From positions 45,361 to 109,360 of the forward strand of contig JARWZO010000032.1 of assembly GCA_029866325.1 (NCBI GenBank): a stretch of 64,000 nucleotides of DNA, written 5' to 3'. A program made the position numbers and the translations under genes. How positions within the stretch are numbered: position 1 is the stretch's first letter; every line of letters begins with the position of its first letter. The notes below the pieces were generated by a model. It made no database searches. It saw only the letters and a program-made list of their open reading frames with translations, and was not told the DNA's origin. Shown here piece after piece: positions 26,302 to 36,200 of this stretch. The DNA is from Fluviicola sp. (GTDB lineage Bacteria > Bacteroidota > Bacteroidia > Flavobacteriales_D > Crocinitomicaceae).

Positions 26302-27355
26302 GACGTTTAAAAGCAATTGAGGTAACGCGCTGTGTGGTTTTTCCGGCTATTTGTTCCGTTCTCACCAACGATTGCGCCATCGGATCGGTAAAGACTTCAT
26401 CTAATGAACGAATGATTCCAAAAGGAATGTGTTGTTCTTGCATAGCAAAATTCAACCTTCCGGAAGTATGCTGAGCAATGGCTGTTTGAAGGATTCCAAA
26501 TAAGGCAGTTCTGTTTTTTACTCTGTAAGCATTGTCTGAAAACCGTTCATCTGAAACGAGTTCAGGCAATCCAAGAAAGGTACACAATCCTTCAAAATGG
26601 CGGTTACTGCCAATGGCAAACGTGACTTGTTTATGATCCGTTGTGGTGAATAATTCGCCGTAGGGAGCAATATTCGGGTGTAAACTTCCAATGCGTTGCG
26701 GCACGTGACCTTCCATTAAGTAATTGGATGCTTGATTGACCAACGAAGAAACAGCGGTGTCATACAATGAAACGGAAACTTCCTGACCTTTTCTCGACGT
26801 CAGACGTTCAATAAGCGCCACCAATAAGCCTTCTTTCAGTTGGTGAGCCGCAAGTACGTCTATAAACGCAACGGGCATTTTTACTGGTCCCGATTCGGGG
26901 GTTCCGTTCATCGACATCAATCCAGACTCGGCTTGTAGAATAAGATCATACGCAACGCGGTCGCTGTCGTCGCCAAATCCGGTTATTTTTCCAATGATGA
27001 TGCGTGGGTTGAGTTTCCAGATTTCGGTACTTGTTAAGCCAAATTTAAGATCATCACCTTTTTTGAAATTCAGCAACAGAATATCGGCTGTTTGGATCAA
27101 TGATCTGATTTCCGAAACGCCTTCCGCTGAAGTTAAGTCCATTTTGCGATACTGCTTGCGGTAGTTGACCGACGAGAAATACGCTGATACGGTGTCTTGA
27201 TCGTTTTCAGAAGGTAGTTTCCACGAACGTGTTACATCAGGTAGTGAAGGGTGTTCGATTTTGATAACCTCAGCACCGAGTTCCGCGAAAAACATCCCTA
27301 CTGCCGGACCAGCCAAAACGGTTGCCAATTCAATTACTTTCAGCGATTCAAACAT
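26291..27355 (-). CDS. CaiB/BaiF family (class III) CoA-transferase
   Basis: A 354-residue enzyme starting 'MFESLKVIELATVLAGPAVG', the standard class III CoA-transferase N-terminus, followed by 'ELGAEVIKIEHPSLPD', 'NFKKGDDLKFGL' and 'YDLILQAESGLMSMNGTPES', which carries the region of the catalytic Asp. These enzymes move CoA between carboxylic acids (formyl-CoA, carnitine, bile-acid and racemase-type members). The acyl substrate is not evident. It overlaps the GNAT gene at its 3' end. Confidence 0.9.
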   Translation of the reverse strand: MFESLKVIELATVLAGPAVGMFFAELGAEVIKIEHPSLPDVTRSWKLPSENDQDTVSAYFSSVNYRKQYRKMDLTSAEGVSEIRSLIQTADILLLNFKKGDDLKFGLTSTEIWKLNPRIIIGKITGFGDDSDRVAYDLILQAESGLMSMNGTPESGPVKMPVAFIDVLAAHQLKEGLLVALIERLTSRKGQEVSVSLYDTAVSSLVNQASNYLMEGHVPQRIGSLHPNIAPYGELFTTTDHKQVTFAIGSNRHFEGLCTFLGLPELVSDERFSDNAYRVKNRTALFGILQTAIAQHTSGRLNFAMQEQHIPFGIIRSLDEVFTDPMAQSLVRTEQIAGKTTQRVTSIAFKRHGN

Positions 27356-27497
27356 GTTTCAAATGTAATAAATGCTTGTGAGTTGAAGTAGCCCGGCTAT
27401 TCTTTAGTTGGTCAGTTTATTCTGAATCATCTATTTTACTATGCAAACACATTTGATTTTTTACGAGCGGCTTAGAATGGCTTAAAAGGATGTTTTG

Positions 27498-27537
27498 CTT
27501 ACTTTTTCAAGTCCGCCGCGGCGGAGCAAAAAGTAAG
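27498..27537. repeat. GC-rich palindrome inside an AT-rich inverted repeat
   Basis: The outer arms CTTACTTTTT (27498-27507) and AAAAAGTAAG (27528-27537) enclose the self-complementary CCGCCGCGGCGG (27513-27524). It lies directly downstream of the rlpA-like gene, where it could act as a terminator. The rest of the 186-base gap to the CoA-transferase gene shows nothing else. Confidence 0.65.
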
Positions 27538-27541
27538 AGGA

Positions 27542-28027
27542 TTACCGAATAACCTCTTCAATCGTTACTTTGGCAATGCCATTTCGCACAAAATTCAATT
27601 GTTTGGCACCTGCTAAGCTCAAATCGAGAATATGCGGTGATTTCCCCATTCGATCCGTTACTTTCACAATAACCACCGAATCGTTCGCCAAGTTGGTTAC
27701 GCGCAACAATGTTCCGAATTTGAGTGTTTTGTGCGCCGCGGTAAGACTGTCTTTGTGATAAATAGCTCCCGAAGAAGTTCTGCGACCATGAAATTTATTA
27801 GCGTAATAACTAACGTTTCCTGTTTTGGTGTATCCATTTGGAACTACTGTTACAGAATCCACGGGGTGAAAATTGACTGCTTTCATGTGTTGTTCTGCGT
27901 TTGCAAAAAACGAGGTTTGCTCCGATTTGTAGTCCGGCGTTGACTCGCTTTTCATCTGAGAAAACTGTTCTGCAACAGTAAAACTGAGAAGGGCTGCTAT
28001 CGTGAAAATCAAAAAAATAGTTTTCAT
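27542..28027 (-). CDS. Septal ring lytic transglycosylase RlpA-family protein
   Basis: A 161-residue exported protein with the signal peptide MKTIFLIFTIAALLSFTVA and a C-terminal RlpA-like double-psi beta-barrel of about 90 residues: 'VSYYANKFHGRRTSSGAIY', 'LTAAHKTLKFGTLLRVTNL' and 'VKVTDRMGKSPHILDLSLAG'. RlpA proteins cleave peptidoglycan lacking stem peptides at the division site. Here no SPOR domain is present, as is common for short Bacteroidota versions. The ATG at 28027 is used because it begins the signal peptide; an in-frame ATG at 28081 would add 18 residues upstream of it. Confidence 0.88.
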   Translation of the reverse strand: MKTIFLIFTIAALLSFTVAEQFSQMKSESTPDYKSEQTSFFANAEQHMKAVNFHPVDSVTVVPNGYTKTGNVSYYANKFHGRRTSSGAIYHKDSLTAAHKTLKFGTLLRVTNLANDSVVIVKVTDRMGKSPHILDLSLAGAKQLNFVRNGIAKVTIEEVIR

Positions 28028-28109
28028 AATTTTTTGTTGAGGGGGCAAATATACGCCCAAAAAACCGGTCTTTGGGTTCATTTACAATTCGTTAACAAAA
28101 TTGTGGTTA

Positions 28110-28154
28110 CAAAAAAAGCCTTTCAACAGAGCAAAATGTCAGCTGAAAGGCTTT
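28110..28154 (-). terminator. Terminator of the 28172-28891 T9SS gene
   Basis: On the minus strand, AAAGCCTTTCA and TGAAAGGCTTT form an 11-bp stem with an 18-base loop and are followed by a run of seven Ts. Confidence 0.8.
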
Positions 28155-28171
28155 AAGAATGAAGGGTGTAA

Positions 28172-28891
28172 TTACTTGTGAACCACCAGATTTTGTGTCT
28201 GAATTCCTTGGTCGGTTTCCAGCACAATTTGATACATTCCGTCAGTTAAAGATGCAATTGCAATTTCATTATTGGTTACCTTTTCGACATCAATAACGCA
28301 TTTTCCGTTGAGATCGAAAACCTGTGCCTTTTGAATAGATGCTCCGCTGAAGTAAACATGCGTTTTTGCCGGATTCGGATACATGAAAATGGTTTCAGTT
28401 GTCAATTCAGTTGTTGAAAGCACCATCGAAAGTGAAACATCAACAGAATCAAGTATTACTGGCCCGTTCATGAAATAATACCTGTAAACACCGTCTCCGG
28501 ATTCCTGTGAAAGGTTATAGGTAACGGTCATTTTAGCGACTTCGTTGTTTTGTATGGTGCAACTTGCTGGGGTTGTCCAAGGATTCAGTTCACTTGGCGG
28601 ATAACATGCTTGCTGAAAAGTCGGATCAGGAATCGGCTCTAACGAAACGTTGTCTATCCATGAAGCCGGAACATCCATTTTTAATCGCTGAACACTTATC
28701 TCCTGAGTTGATCCTGAATGATTGATCAACGAAAAGTAAGTTGTCAGGTTTGTGTTCGGAGAAAGATTCGAATAATAAATGATAGTGGCAGAAACGTCAA
28801 TCTGGTCAAGCTCATGTGTAATCTCGAAATTTTGTGCCGAAACTACAGGCGTTACAAGCAGACTTATCAAAAAGGCGGATATTATTTTCAT
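28172..28891 (-). CDS. T9SS type A sorting domain-containing secreted protein
   Basis: A 239-residue protein with signal peptide MKIISAFLISLLVTPVVSA. The central domain (about residues 20-150) is beta-rich and Ser/Thr-rich without a recognised fold. The last 75 residues form a type A T9SS sorting domain: 'TETIFMYPNPAKTHVYFSG', 'VFDLNGKCVID' and the terminal 'GMYQIVLETDQGIQTQNLVV'. It is exported by the signal peptide and then by the type IX system. Its tail is closely related to that of the next gene (29153-30865), and both genes end in similar hairpin terminators. Confidence 0.88.
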   Translation of the reverse strand: MKIISAFLISLLVTPVVSAQNFEITHELDQIDVSATIIYYSNLSPNTNLTTYFSLINHSGSTQEISVQRLKMDVPASWIDNVSLEPIPDPTFQQACYPPSELNPWTTPASCTIQNNEVAKMTVTYNLSQESGDGVYRYYFMNGPVILDSVDVSLSMVLSTTELTTETIFMYPNPAKTHVYFSGASIQKAQVFDLNGKCVIDVEKVTNNEIAIASLTDGMYQIVLETDQGIQTQNLVVHK

Positions 28892-29094
28892 GGATGAATT
28901 TTATACAAAGAAGAGAAAAATTGAAGTAGGTGCAGCATACCCTGAAAGAATCAATGAATCAAAGGAATTCAAGAATGGGTTGGTTTCCAATTGCCGCCGG
29001 TTTGTTTCATTTATTGGGTGATATTTCACACGTATAGTCAAATTATACCCATTGAGGCTACAAGAATTCACGTTAAATAGGCGATATATGACAT

Positions 29095-29134
29095 AAAAAA
29101 CCTCTCAACCGAACTAAATCAGTTAAGAGGTTTT
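29095..29134 (-). terminator. Terminator of the 29153-30865 T9SS gene
   Basis: AAAACCTCT-T/C-AAC arms pair around a 12-base loop and are followed on the minus strand by a T-run, 18 bases after the stop codon. Confidence 0.75.
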
Positions 29135-29152
29135 GAATGAAACAATCTGAAA

Positions 29153-30865
29153 TTACTTGCGCACCACCAATTTTTGCGTTTGAACACCTTGAGCGGTTTC
29201 AATCACTACTTGGTACATTCCGTTAGCTAAAGCAGCTACTGAAACTTCGTTGTTGATCACTGTTGAAGCGTCAACCACTAATTTTCCAGCCATGTCGAAA
29301 ATACGAGCGCCTACAACTGTTGCGCCGTTGAAACGAATGGCAGAAGTTGCCGGATTCGGATACATGGAAATGGTTTCAGTTGTCAATTCTTTCGTTGCCA
29401 ATACAGTGTTGATGTTGTAAGCTGTGTTGGTAATGATCGGTGCATTGAAATCGAAATAGATATAAGCCGTGTTTTCAATTTCAGAACCTACTGGCAAACC
29501 TGCATTTTCACGGATGCTGTAAACTACATAACCTTTACTTCCCTCCACATCTTGCGTTACTGGTGCAAGATTGATTGCATTGAAAGAGAATGTCACCACA
29601 CGTGTAGTTGGATTAACAGATGTAGCTACACCGTGTTTTGCACCCAAAACAGTGAATGTAGATAAATCTAAGTTTGCCGAAATCGTATCACGAATTACTA
29701 CATCCAATGCGGCAAAATTTCCTTCGTTTTGGAAATTGATCACATATTGTAATTCTTCTACTTGATTGGCATCGATATTGGTTTGTTTGTTCACCAATTT
29801 GTTATTGGGGTCATAAGAGTTAAGCACAGTAGCATAAAGAGTATCGCTATTGTTAGAAGGGTCTGTATCGTTTGCAGCATTCGCATTCAAGTAAAACTCT
29901 AATGGCGTTCCTGCAGTAACACTACCCGGGAACGTAAATGGAATTTGAAGATACATACAGTCACTCAATCCCAATACATCAAACGTCAGTACATTTCCAT
30001 TGACCGTTGCATTGGTAAGTCCTGCCGTGTTTGGTGTAAGAATGGCGGGGAATTCTAGTGAAACTGTTACATCAGAAGTATTGTCACACGCATAATTGCA
30101 GAGATTAAATCCAACAGTACCTGTTTGTAAAGGTGCTACGAATGCCCAAGCGTAGGCGTAAACAATAACGACATCAGGATCGGTTGCTGCAACGGCACAA
30201 TCAACTTCCATGCTCATTTGGCTTGGAGTAGCTAATCCACTTGGGTCAAAAGCTGTAATGGTAAAATCAGGCGAAACTTGAACCAAACCGTTTGTTGTTA
30301 GCCACGCATCGTTGATACTTACAGTGTAAGGTAGGTTAGCAAGATTTAACCCGGAATAGCCATAAAAAGCGTTAGGATTTGAATTTTGTGTAATGGTAGT
30401 TGTGATTCCATCTGCTCCGGTAAAATCATAAGGAGTTTGAGAATAATAGATATTAGGTGATGCCTGACTCGTAGTAATGAAAATATATCCGCAATTGGAA
30501 GGATCAGCTGCAACAAGATTGACTGACTGTCCACCATCAACGTTGGCTCCAGCTGTAGTGCTGTAAACATTTACTGTAACAGTGTAATTCCCCGCAACGG
30601 CATAGCCATGCTGGTAAGTAAAGTTATAGCCGCTTCCAGCAAGTCCTACAAAGTTTTCGGTATCTATTGTACCGTCACCCCAATCAACTGTAACAATTCC
30701 TCCCGTTTCATCACTCGCTCCAATTGTACCATAGAGATAGAGTTGTTCAACACATCCCGAAAGTGAATCGGTGTAGTCATAAATAGTGTAAGTGTTTGCC
30801 TGCGCAAAAGCGGCGCTACCTGCGATCATAGAGGCAAATAGTAATAAAGTAGATAGTATTTTCAT
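29153..30865 (-). CDS. T9SS type A sorting domain protein with PKD-like and DUF7619/DUF11-type domains
   Basis: A 570-residue secreted protein. It has signal peptide MKILSTLLLFASMIAGSAAFA, then a PKD-like N-terminal domain ('VDWGDGTIDTENF', 'YQHGYAVAGNYTVTVNVYS'). Beta-rich domains follow, with an 'LNSYDPNNKLVNKQ' motif that introduces the DUF11-like repeat domain seen in many Bacteroidota surface proteins ('FQNEGNFAALDVVIRDTI'). The type A sorting domain at the end contains 'SMYPNPATSAIRF', 'IFDMAGKLVVD' and '..QTQKLVVRK'. It is probably a cell-surface or released structural protein. It is a paralog, at least in its tail, of the neighbour at 28172-28891. Confidence 0.88.
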   Translation of the reverse strand: MKILSTLLLFASMIAGSAAFAQANTYTIYDYTDSLSGCVEQLYLYGTIGASDETGGIVTVDWGDGTIDTENFVGLAGSGYNFTYQHGYAVAGNYTVTVNVYSTTAGANVDGGQSVNLVAADPSNCGYIFITTSQASPNIYYSQTPYDFTGADGITTTITQNSNPNAFYGYSGLNLANLPYTVSINDAWLTTNGLVQVSPDFTITAFDPSGLATPSQMSMEVDCAVAATDPDVVIVYAYAWAFVAPLQTGTVGFNLCNYACDNTSDVTVSLEFPAILTPNTAGLTNATVNGNVLTFDVLGLSDCMYLQIPFTFPGSVTAGTPLEFYLNANAANDTDPSNNSDTLYATVLNSYDPNNKLVNKQTNIDANQVEELQYVINFQNEGNFAALDVVIRDTISANLDLSTFTVLGAKHGVATSVNPTTRVVTFSFNAINLAPVTQDVEGSKGYVVYSIRENAGLPVGSEIENTAYIYFDFNAPIITNTAYNINTVLATKELTTETISMYPNPATSAIRFNGATVVGARIFDMAGKLVVDASTVINNEVSVAALANGMYQVVIETAQGVQTQKLVVRK

Positions 30866-30931
30866 AATCGTTATTTTTTTCAGTTACCTCGGTTGTTTTG
30901 AAAAGGTTGCCTGAAGGAGAATTTAAAATTT

Positions 30932-30989
30932 AAAATGTAAAATTGAAAAGGAAAAACCAAGTCAAATCCTCTTTTCAATTTTACATTTT
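30932..30989. repeat. AT-rich 19-bp perfect inverted repeat
   Basis: AAAATGTAAAATTGAAAAG (30932-30950) pairs exactly with 30971-30989, and imperfect pairing extends outward to roughly 30919-31012 (gagaattt.. / ..aattctc). It lies between the T9SS gene and tex, which are divergent, so it is not a simple terminator for either. The rest of this 231-base gap holds the tex promoter. Confidence 0.6.
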
Positions 30990-31096
30990 CAATTTTAAAT
31001 TGATAATTCTCTTAGTTGGTTTCCGAAATTGAAATTCCCACCAAAACCTTCATTCAAAATTCTTCATTCAAAATTCAGAATTGCTAATATTGCGAC

Positions 31097-33208
31097 ATGC
31101 AAAAAAATGATTTCGTTCAATCCAATTCAGGGCTTCAGCCCAAGGCTATTTTACAAACCATTCAATTATTGGAATCGGGTGCAACCGTTCCGTTCATTGC
31201 CCGCTACCGAAAAGAGCAAACCGGTGGTTTGGATGAGGTGGAAATTGCGTTGATTCGCGATTTGGCAAAGAAACACGATGAACTAATCAGTCGTCAGCAA
31301 ACAATCTTGTCTGCCATTGAAGAACAAGGGAAGTTAACGCCCGAATTGAAAACGAAGATCGAAACGTGTTTTGAATCGAATGCGCTGGAAGATTTATACT
31401 TGCCATACAAACAAAAACGTTTAACTAAGGGTGAAAAGGCCCGCAAATTGGGATTGGAACCCTTGGCGCGTATGATTATGTCGCAGCGCGGTGGCGATCC
31501 GGAACAAATGGCAGAACGCTTTTTGAAAGGCGAAGTGGTGGATGAAGAAATGGCCATTCAAGGTGCGTGTGATATCATTGCCGAATGGATCAATGAAAAT
31601 GCGGTTGCTCGTGCGCGCATGCGAACCACTTTTCAACGCAAGGCAATCTTGCAATCGAAATTGGTGAAAGGAAAAGAGGAGGAAGGTGCTAAGTACCGCG
31701 ATTATTTCGATTTTTCTGAACCGCTTTACCGCACAGCTTCGCACCGGTTTCTTGCTTTGTACCGCGCTGAACGCGAAGGAATTCTTTCGCTGAAAGCACA
31801 ACCCGAAAAAGAAGCAGCAATCGAACAATTGGAGCGCTTTTTTGTAAAAGGCGATGATGCTTGTGCCGATTTGGTAGCCGATACTTGCAAAGATGCCTAC
31901 ACCCGATTGATGTGTCCGTCGTTGGAAAACGAAGTATTAAACGAAGCCAAAGAAAAAGCCGATAAAGAAGCAATCAAGGTGTTTTCAACAAACCTTCGAC
32001 AGTTATTATTAGCTCCGCCGGTTGGTTCCAAACGTATTTTGGCCATCGATCCCGGGTTTAGAACAGGATGTAAAGTGGTGTGTTTGGATGAATCGGGTTC
32101 GTTGCTCACCAACGCGACCATTTATCCGCATGCGCCACAAAACGAGACCGATAAAGCCATGGCGAAAATTTCGCAACTGGTACAAGCCTATAAAATAGAA
32201 GCAATTGCTATCGGAGACGGAACTGCCGGTCGCGAAACCGAAGCATTTATCAAACGGGTGCGTTTCGACCGCGATTTGGATGTGTATGTGGTGCGCGAAG
32301 ATGGCGCTTCCATTTATTCGGCAAGTCCGATTGCACGGAAAGAATTTCCGGATTACGACGTAACTGTGCGTGGCTCGGTTTCCATTGGTCGCCGCTTGAT
32401 GGACCCCTTGGCGGAGTTGGTGAAAATCGACCCGAAATCGGTTGGCGTAGGGCAGTACCAGCACGAAGTGAACCAAAATCAACTCAAAGACGCGCTCGAT
32501 GATGTGATTGTTTCTTGCGTGAATGCCGTGGGTGTTGATTTGAATACGGCCTCACCTTATTTGTTGAGTTACGTTTCGGGCCTCGGACCGGCTTTGGCTG
32601 AAAACATTGTGGCTTACAGAAGTGAAAACGGCGGTTTCAGTTCCCGCGAAGAATTGAAAAAGGTGAAACGCTTGGGTGATAAAGCTTACGAACAAGCTGC
32701 CGGATTCTTACGAGTGCGTAATGGTGAAAATCCCTTGGATAATTCAGCTGTTCACCCTGAGAGTTATAAAGTGGTGAATTCCATTGCTAAAAAAGCAGGT
32801 CTAAAACTCACCGAACTCATTGGCAATGAAACGACCTTAAAAACCGTCAATAAAACCGAGTTTACGGAAATCGACAGTTATACCTTTGATGACATTATCC
32901 GCGAGCTCAAAAAACCGGGACGCGATCCGCGCAAGCAAGCCAAAGTATTGGAATTCGACAGCCGTATTCGCACCATGGATGATTTGCGGGTTGGCATGAG
33001 CCTCACCGGAATCGTGACCAATGTCACCAACTTCGGAGCTTTTGTCAATATCGGCATCAAAGAAAACGGATTGATTCACAAATCGAATCTGGCGGATGTT
33101 TACGTGGAAGATCCCTCGCAATTCATTTCACTGCATGAACACGTGGATGTGCAGGTAGTCGAAATCGATATTCCCAGAAAACGCGTCGGATTAAAACGTT
33201 TAGTGTAA
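31097..33208 (+). CDS. tex: Tex-family RNA-binding transcriptional accessory protein
   Basis: A 703-residue cytoplasmic protein with the full Tex architecture: helical Tex_N (residues 1-200, with 'VPFIARYRKEQTGGLDEVEI'), YqgF/RNaseH-like domain (about 310-440, 'RILAIDPGFRTGCKVV', 'AIAIGDGTAGRETEAF'), helix-hairpin-helix region ('DLNTASPYLLSYVSGLGPAL', 'LKKVKRLGDKAYEQAAG'), and a C-terminal S1 RNA-binding domain ('LTGIVTNVTNFGAFVNIG'). Length is slightly under the 750-780 of proteobacterial homologs. It is probably a transcription/RNA-associated factor. The start is supported by a near-consensus -7 box TAATATTG (31085-31092) just upstream. Confidence 0.93.
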   Translation: MQKNDFVQSNSGLQPKAILQTIQLLESGATVPFIARYRKEQTGGLDEVEIALIRDLAKKHDELISRQQTILSAIEEQGKLTPELKTKIETCFESNALEDLYLPYKQKRLTKGEKARKLGLEPLARMIMSQRGGDPEQMAERFLKGEVVDEEMAIQGACDIIAEWINENAVARARMRTTFQRKAILQSKLVKGKEEEGAKYRDYFDFSEPLYRTASHRFLALYRAEREGILSLKAQPEKEAAIEQLERFFVKGDDACADLVADTCKDAYTRLMCPSLENEVLNEAKEKADKEAIKVFSTNLRQLLLAPPVGSKRILAIDPGFRTGCKVVCLDESGSLLTNATIYPHAPQNETDKAMAKISQLVQAYKIEAIAIGDGTAGRETEAFIKRVRFDRDLDVYVVREDGASIYSASPIARKEFPDYDVTVRGSVSIGRRLMDPLAELVKIDPKSVGVGQYQHEVNQNQLKDALDDVIVSCVNAVGVDLNTASPYLLSYVSGLGPALAENIVAYRSENGGFSSREELKKVKRLGDKAYEQAAGFLRVRNGENPLDNSAVHPESYKVVNSIAKKAGLKLTELIGNETTLKTVNKTEFTEIDSYTFDDIIRELKKPGRDPRKQAKVLEFDSRIRTMDDLRVGMSLTGIVTNVTNFGAFVNIGIKENGLIHKSNLADVYVEDPSQFISLHEHVDVQVVEIDIPRKRVGLKRLV

Positions 33209-33260
33209 TCAATTTGCAATTTTTGCGTTACATTGGTTACTTACTTTGAAGATTCAACCT

Positions 33261-36200
33261 ATGCGCAAAGTCTTTTTCATCTATTGTTGGCTTTTTGCCA
33301 TGTTACCGGTTTTTGCCCAACGCCCCGATTCTGTGCAGGTAAACGGGCAATGGTGTTTTGTCTATCCAATCAAAGCAAAGCTGGAACCCAGTGAAGATTA
33401 TTTACGGGTTGTCGGATTGACGACCACCGAATTTGAGCAATACCGCGATTGGGTGCAAGCAAATGACCCGCGACTGACGTTGGAGAAAGATTCGCTGATC
33501 AAGGCGTTGCGCAGATCAATCATTGATGATAAACTCTTGACTGTCGAACAATACGAAGAAGAAACAATTGATTATTCGGATAAAATGACACATCATCATC
33601 AAACCGTTTTCAAATTGTCGAGTAAATTTAATATTCGCATCAAATTGCGACACGGACAACGTGGGTTTAGAAATAGTAAAAGTTTCATCGTCCAGCGGCA
33701 TGTGAACAAACTAGATCTGAGACGCACCCTGCAAAAATCACCCATGCTGCACCATGACCAACTAAATTATGAAGATTATTCCCTTCCGCCATGCGAGAAA
33801 AACCTACCCGATGGCAACTACATAATGCTTTACGAAGATTTCTTTTCGGCGGAAAACTGGCGAAAATGGAAGGTGAATCCACAACGGACAGCGGCTTTTT
33901 TTTCACTTCGTGATAACCTGCTCAACGGAGAATATAAAATGTTTGCATACGAAGGTGAACAAGTCGTTTCGGGAACGTATACCAATGGACTTCGTCAAGA
34001 CGACTGGATAATAAGAGCATTTCATTATACTACTAAACATAGTGAGGGATGGTTTTTTAACCGAAAATACAGATTAGAGAATTTCAAAACAGACAGTCTT
34101 AATTTTCATTTTGAAGCTGATTTATTGGATGGAAAATGCGCTCATTTTTGGTGTTATATTGATAAACCAACTGAAAAAGACTGGTCAGGTCATTTTAAAA
34201 ATGGATTTCCGGTAGGTGAATGGGAGCATCAGGAGTTTAGCACGATGATCTTCGATGGAGATCTCGCTCTAGTTAAAGATACCATTTACGCTAAGTATGC
34301 TGCGGAGTGGACAGAGACTCCGATTCCTACCTCCGATTCGATATACAAATTCACTAAAATAGTTGATCGCTGGGACTATCGAGAGGTCTTTGGGGTGGAT
34401 CAAGGCAGGTGTATTGAAAATTTAGGTTTAGCAACGGTTAACAAACTGAAGGATTATCCCCTGGAATATTTTGTTCAATCTGCGTTTTTGCCGGAAGAAG
34501 GTGTTTCGTATTACCCGTTTGATACTCACTGTGAATTGTACAAAGAACAAAGCCCTGATGCGTGTGTTGCGCGTTTTTACCGTAATAAGGAATTGAAACT
34601 CATTGTGGGCTCGAGGTATTTTAACGATGGAGCGCTTTTCGATACCTGTGGGTTAGATGCGCAGGGGCAACTGATCTATCGACAGTTTGACAATACAGGA
34701 AAATTATACCTTACCTCCTGGTTCGATGAGAAGGGTAAACGCGTCCGCTCGGAGTATTCAACGCCGAAGAAAAAGAAAATGATCAATGGTTATGAGGTGA
34801 CAGCGGGACCTTATTGGGGATCTTTTTCCTGGGAAGGCGATACAATTGTTGCGAACAGGAGAATCTTTCAATTGCGTTGGGGTACTGAGACGAAATTGAA
34901 TTATGAAAACTATTACGATATCGAACAGCAGCAACTGGTAGAAAAACGTTATGATACCAATGGAGGGCTTCTAACGATGGGAATGATTCCTTTTCCGAAT
35001 GATTCCATGGCAAAGTTGGCAGCTGAATACGAGAATGGGGCAAAGCATTTTAAGAACTACTATAAACTCTGTAACCGTTCACTACCCATTGATTCGTTTC
35101 AAAAACAAACGGTTTGGGACGACCTCACTTTTGTTCAGGAAAATAACAACGGAGTAAGTAAAGTGAAGCTTTTGGTAAACGGAGAGCTGTATAACGGGAA
35201 TGTTGAAATACATGCGCACAACCAACGTTATGACCACTATAAAATTAAACGAAACAAGCTTATTCTCAAATTGCACCAGCAACCCTATGTCCATAATCGT
35301 GGACCGAGAATACCCAGATGGATCAAATCGTATGCGTCAAGTGAGGTGTACACAGGAATTCAGCAAAGTATCCCACAATTGTTTCAGTTAAAGATCATTG
35401 GCACTGATACCTATAGTAACGGGAATTATGGAGTTAGTGAATTTTTGTCGGGTAAAGGGGAAATGCAAAACGGAATTCCGCAAGGTAAATGGCTGTTCTA
35501 CAAATCTCAGTTGAGCGCCGAAATGATCTATACCGGTGAAAATTCCTCGGGTTTTTTGTACGATTACAAAATTCAGAAGGCAGATCATCGGTGGGAATCA
35601 GAAGAATACAACACCGATCCGTTAAAGGAAAAGTACTTACCAGCCTGTAGAAAATCTGTTTCGTATGTTTTCAAAAAAACACCTGTTGCCAATCGACTTA
35701 AAGAGGGCGCTTGTGTGGTATATAATCACATCGGCGATACGGTTGCGCTGACCTATTACAAAAACGGCAAATTAGACGGAGATCAATGGTATCCATTCTC
35801 GAACAGTTATTTGAATTTCAATGATGTTAAAAAATACCTAATCGGAACATTTGAAAACGGTGAGGCAACAGGGTCAATTGTTGCTATTGAACAGGAATAT
35901 GAAACAGCCGATGGAGGAGGTAAACTGATGACAGATACATTGGCCGTTGTGGCGTATGTCAACGGGAAAAGAAATGGCGCGGCGCGTTATCATTTGAATA
36001 ACGAGAAATACGAAATGACATTTGCGAATGACTTTGCCGAAGGTGGTTTGACGATTAAAAACCGCAAAGCCGAAACCATCGAACATTATCTGTTGCGAGG
36101 CGGCGTCTTAACTAACATGCAGTATTTCAAAGAAAACACGCTGTCTTATGAATACACGGTCCCAGAAAAAGATTCACTTAGATTGGAACTCTCCAAGTTG

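Noticed and set aside
28892..29093. Plus-strand small gene between the two T9SS genes
   Set aside because: The open frame starts antisense to the 28172-28891 signal peptide and shows no motif or ribosome-binding site; the gap is better read as promoter sequence.
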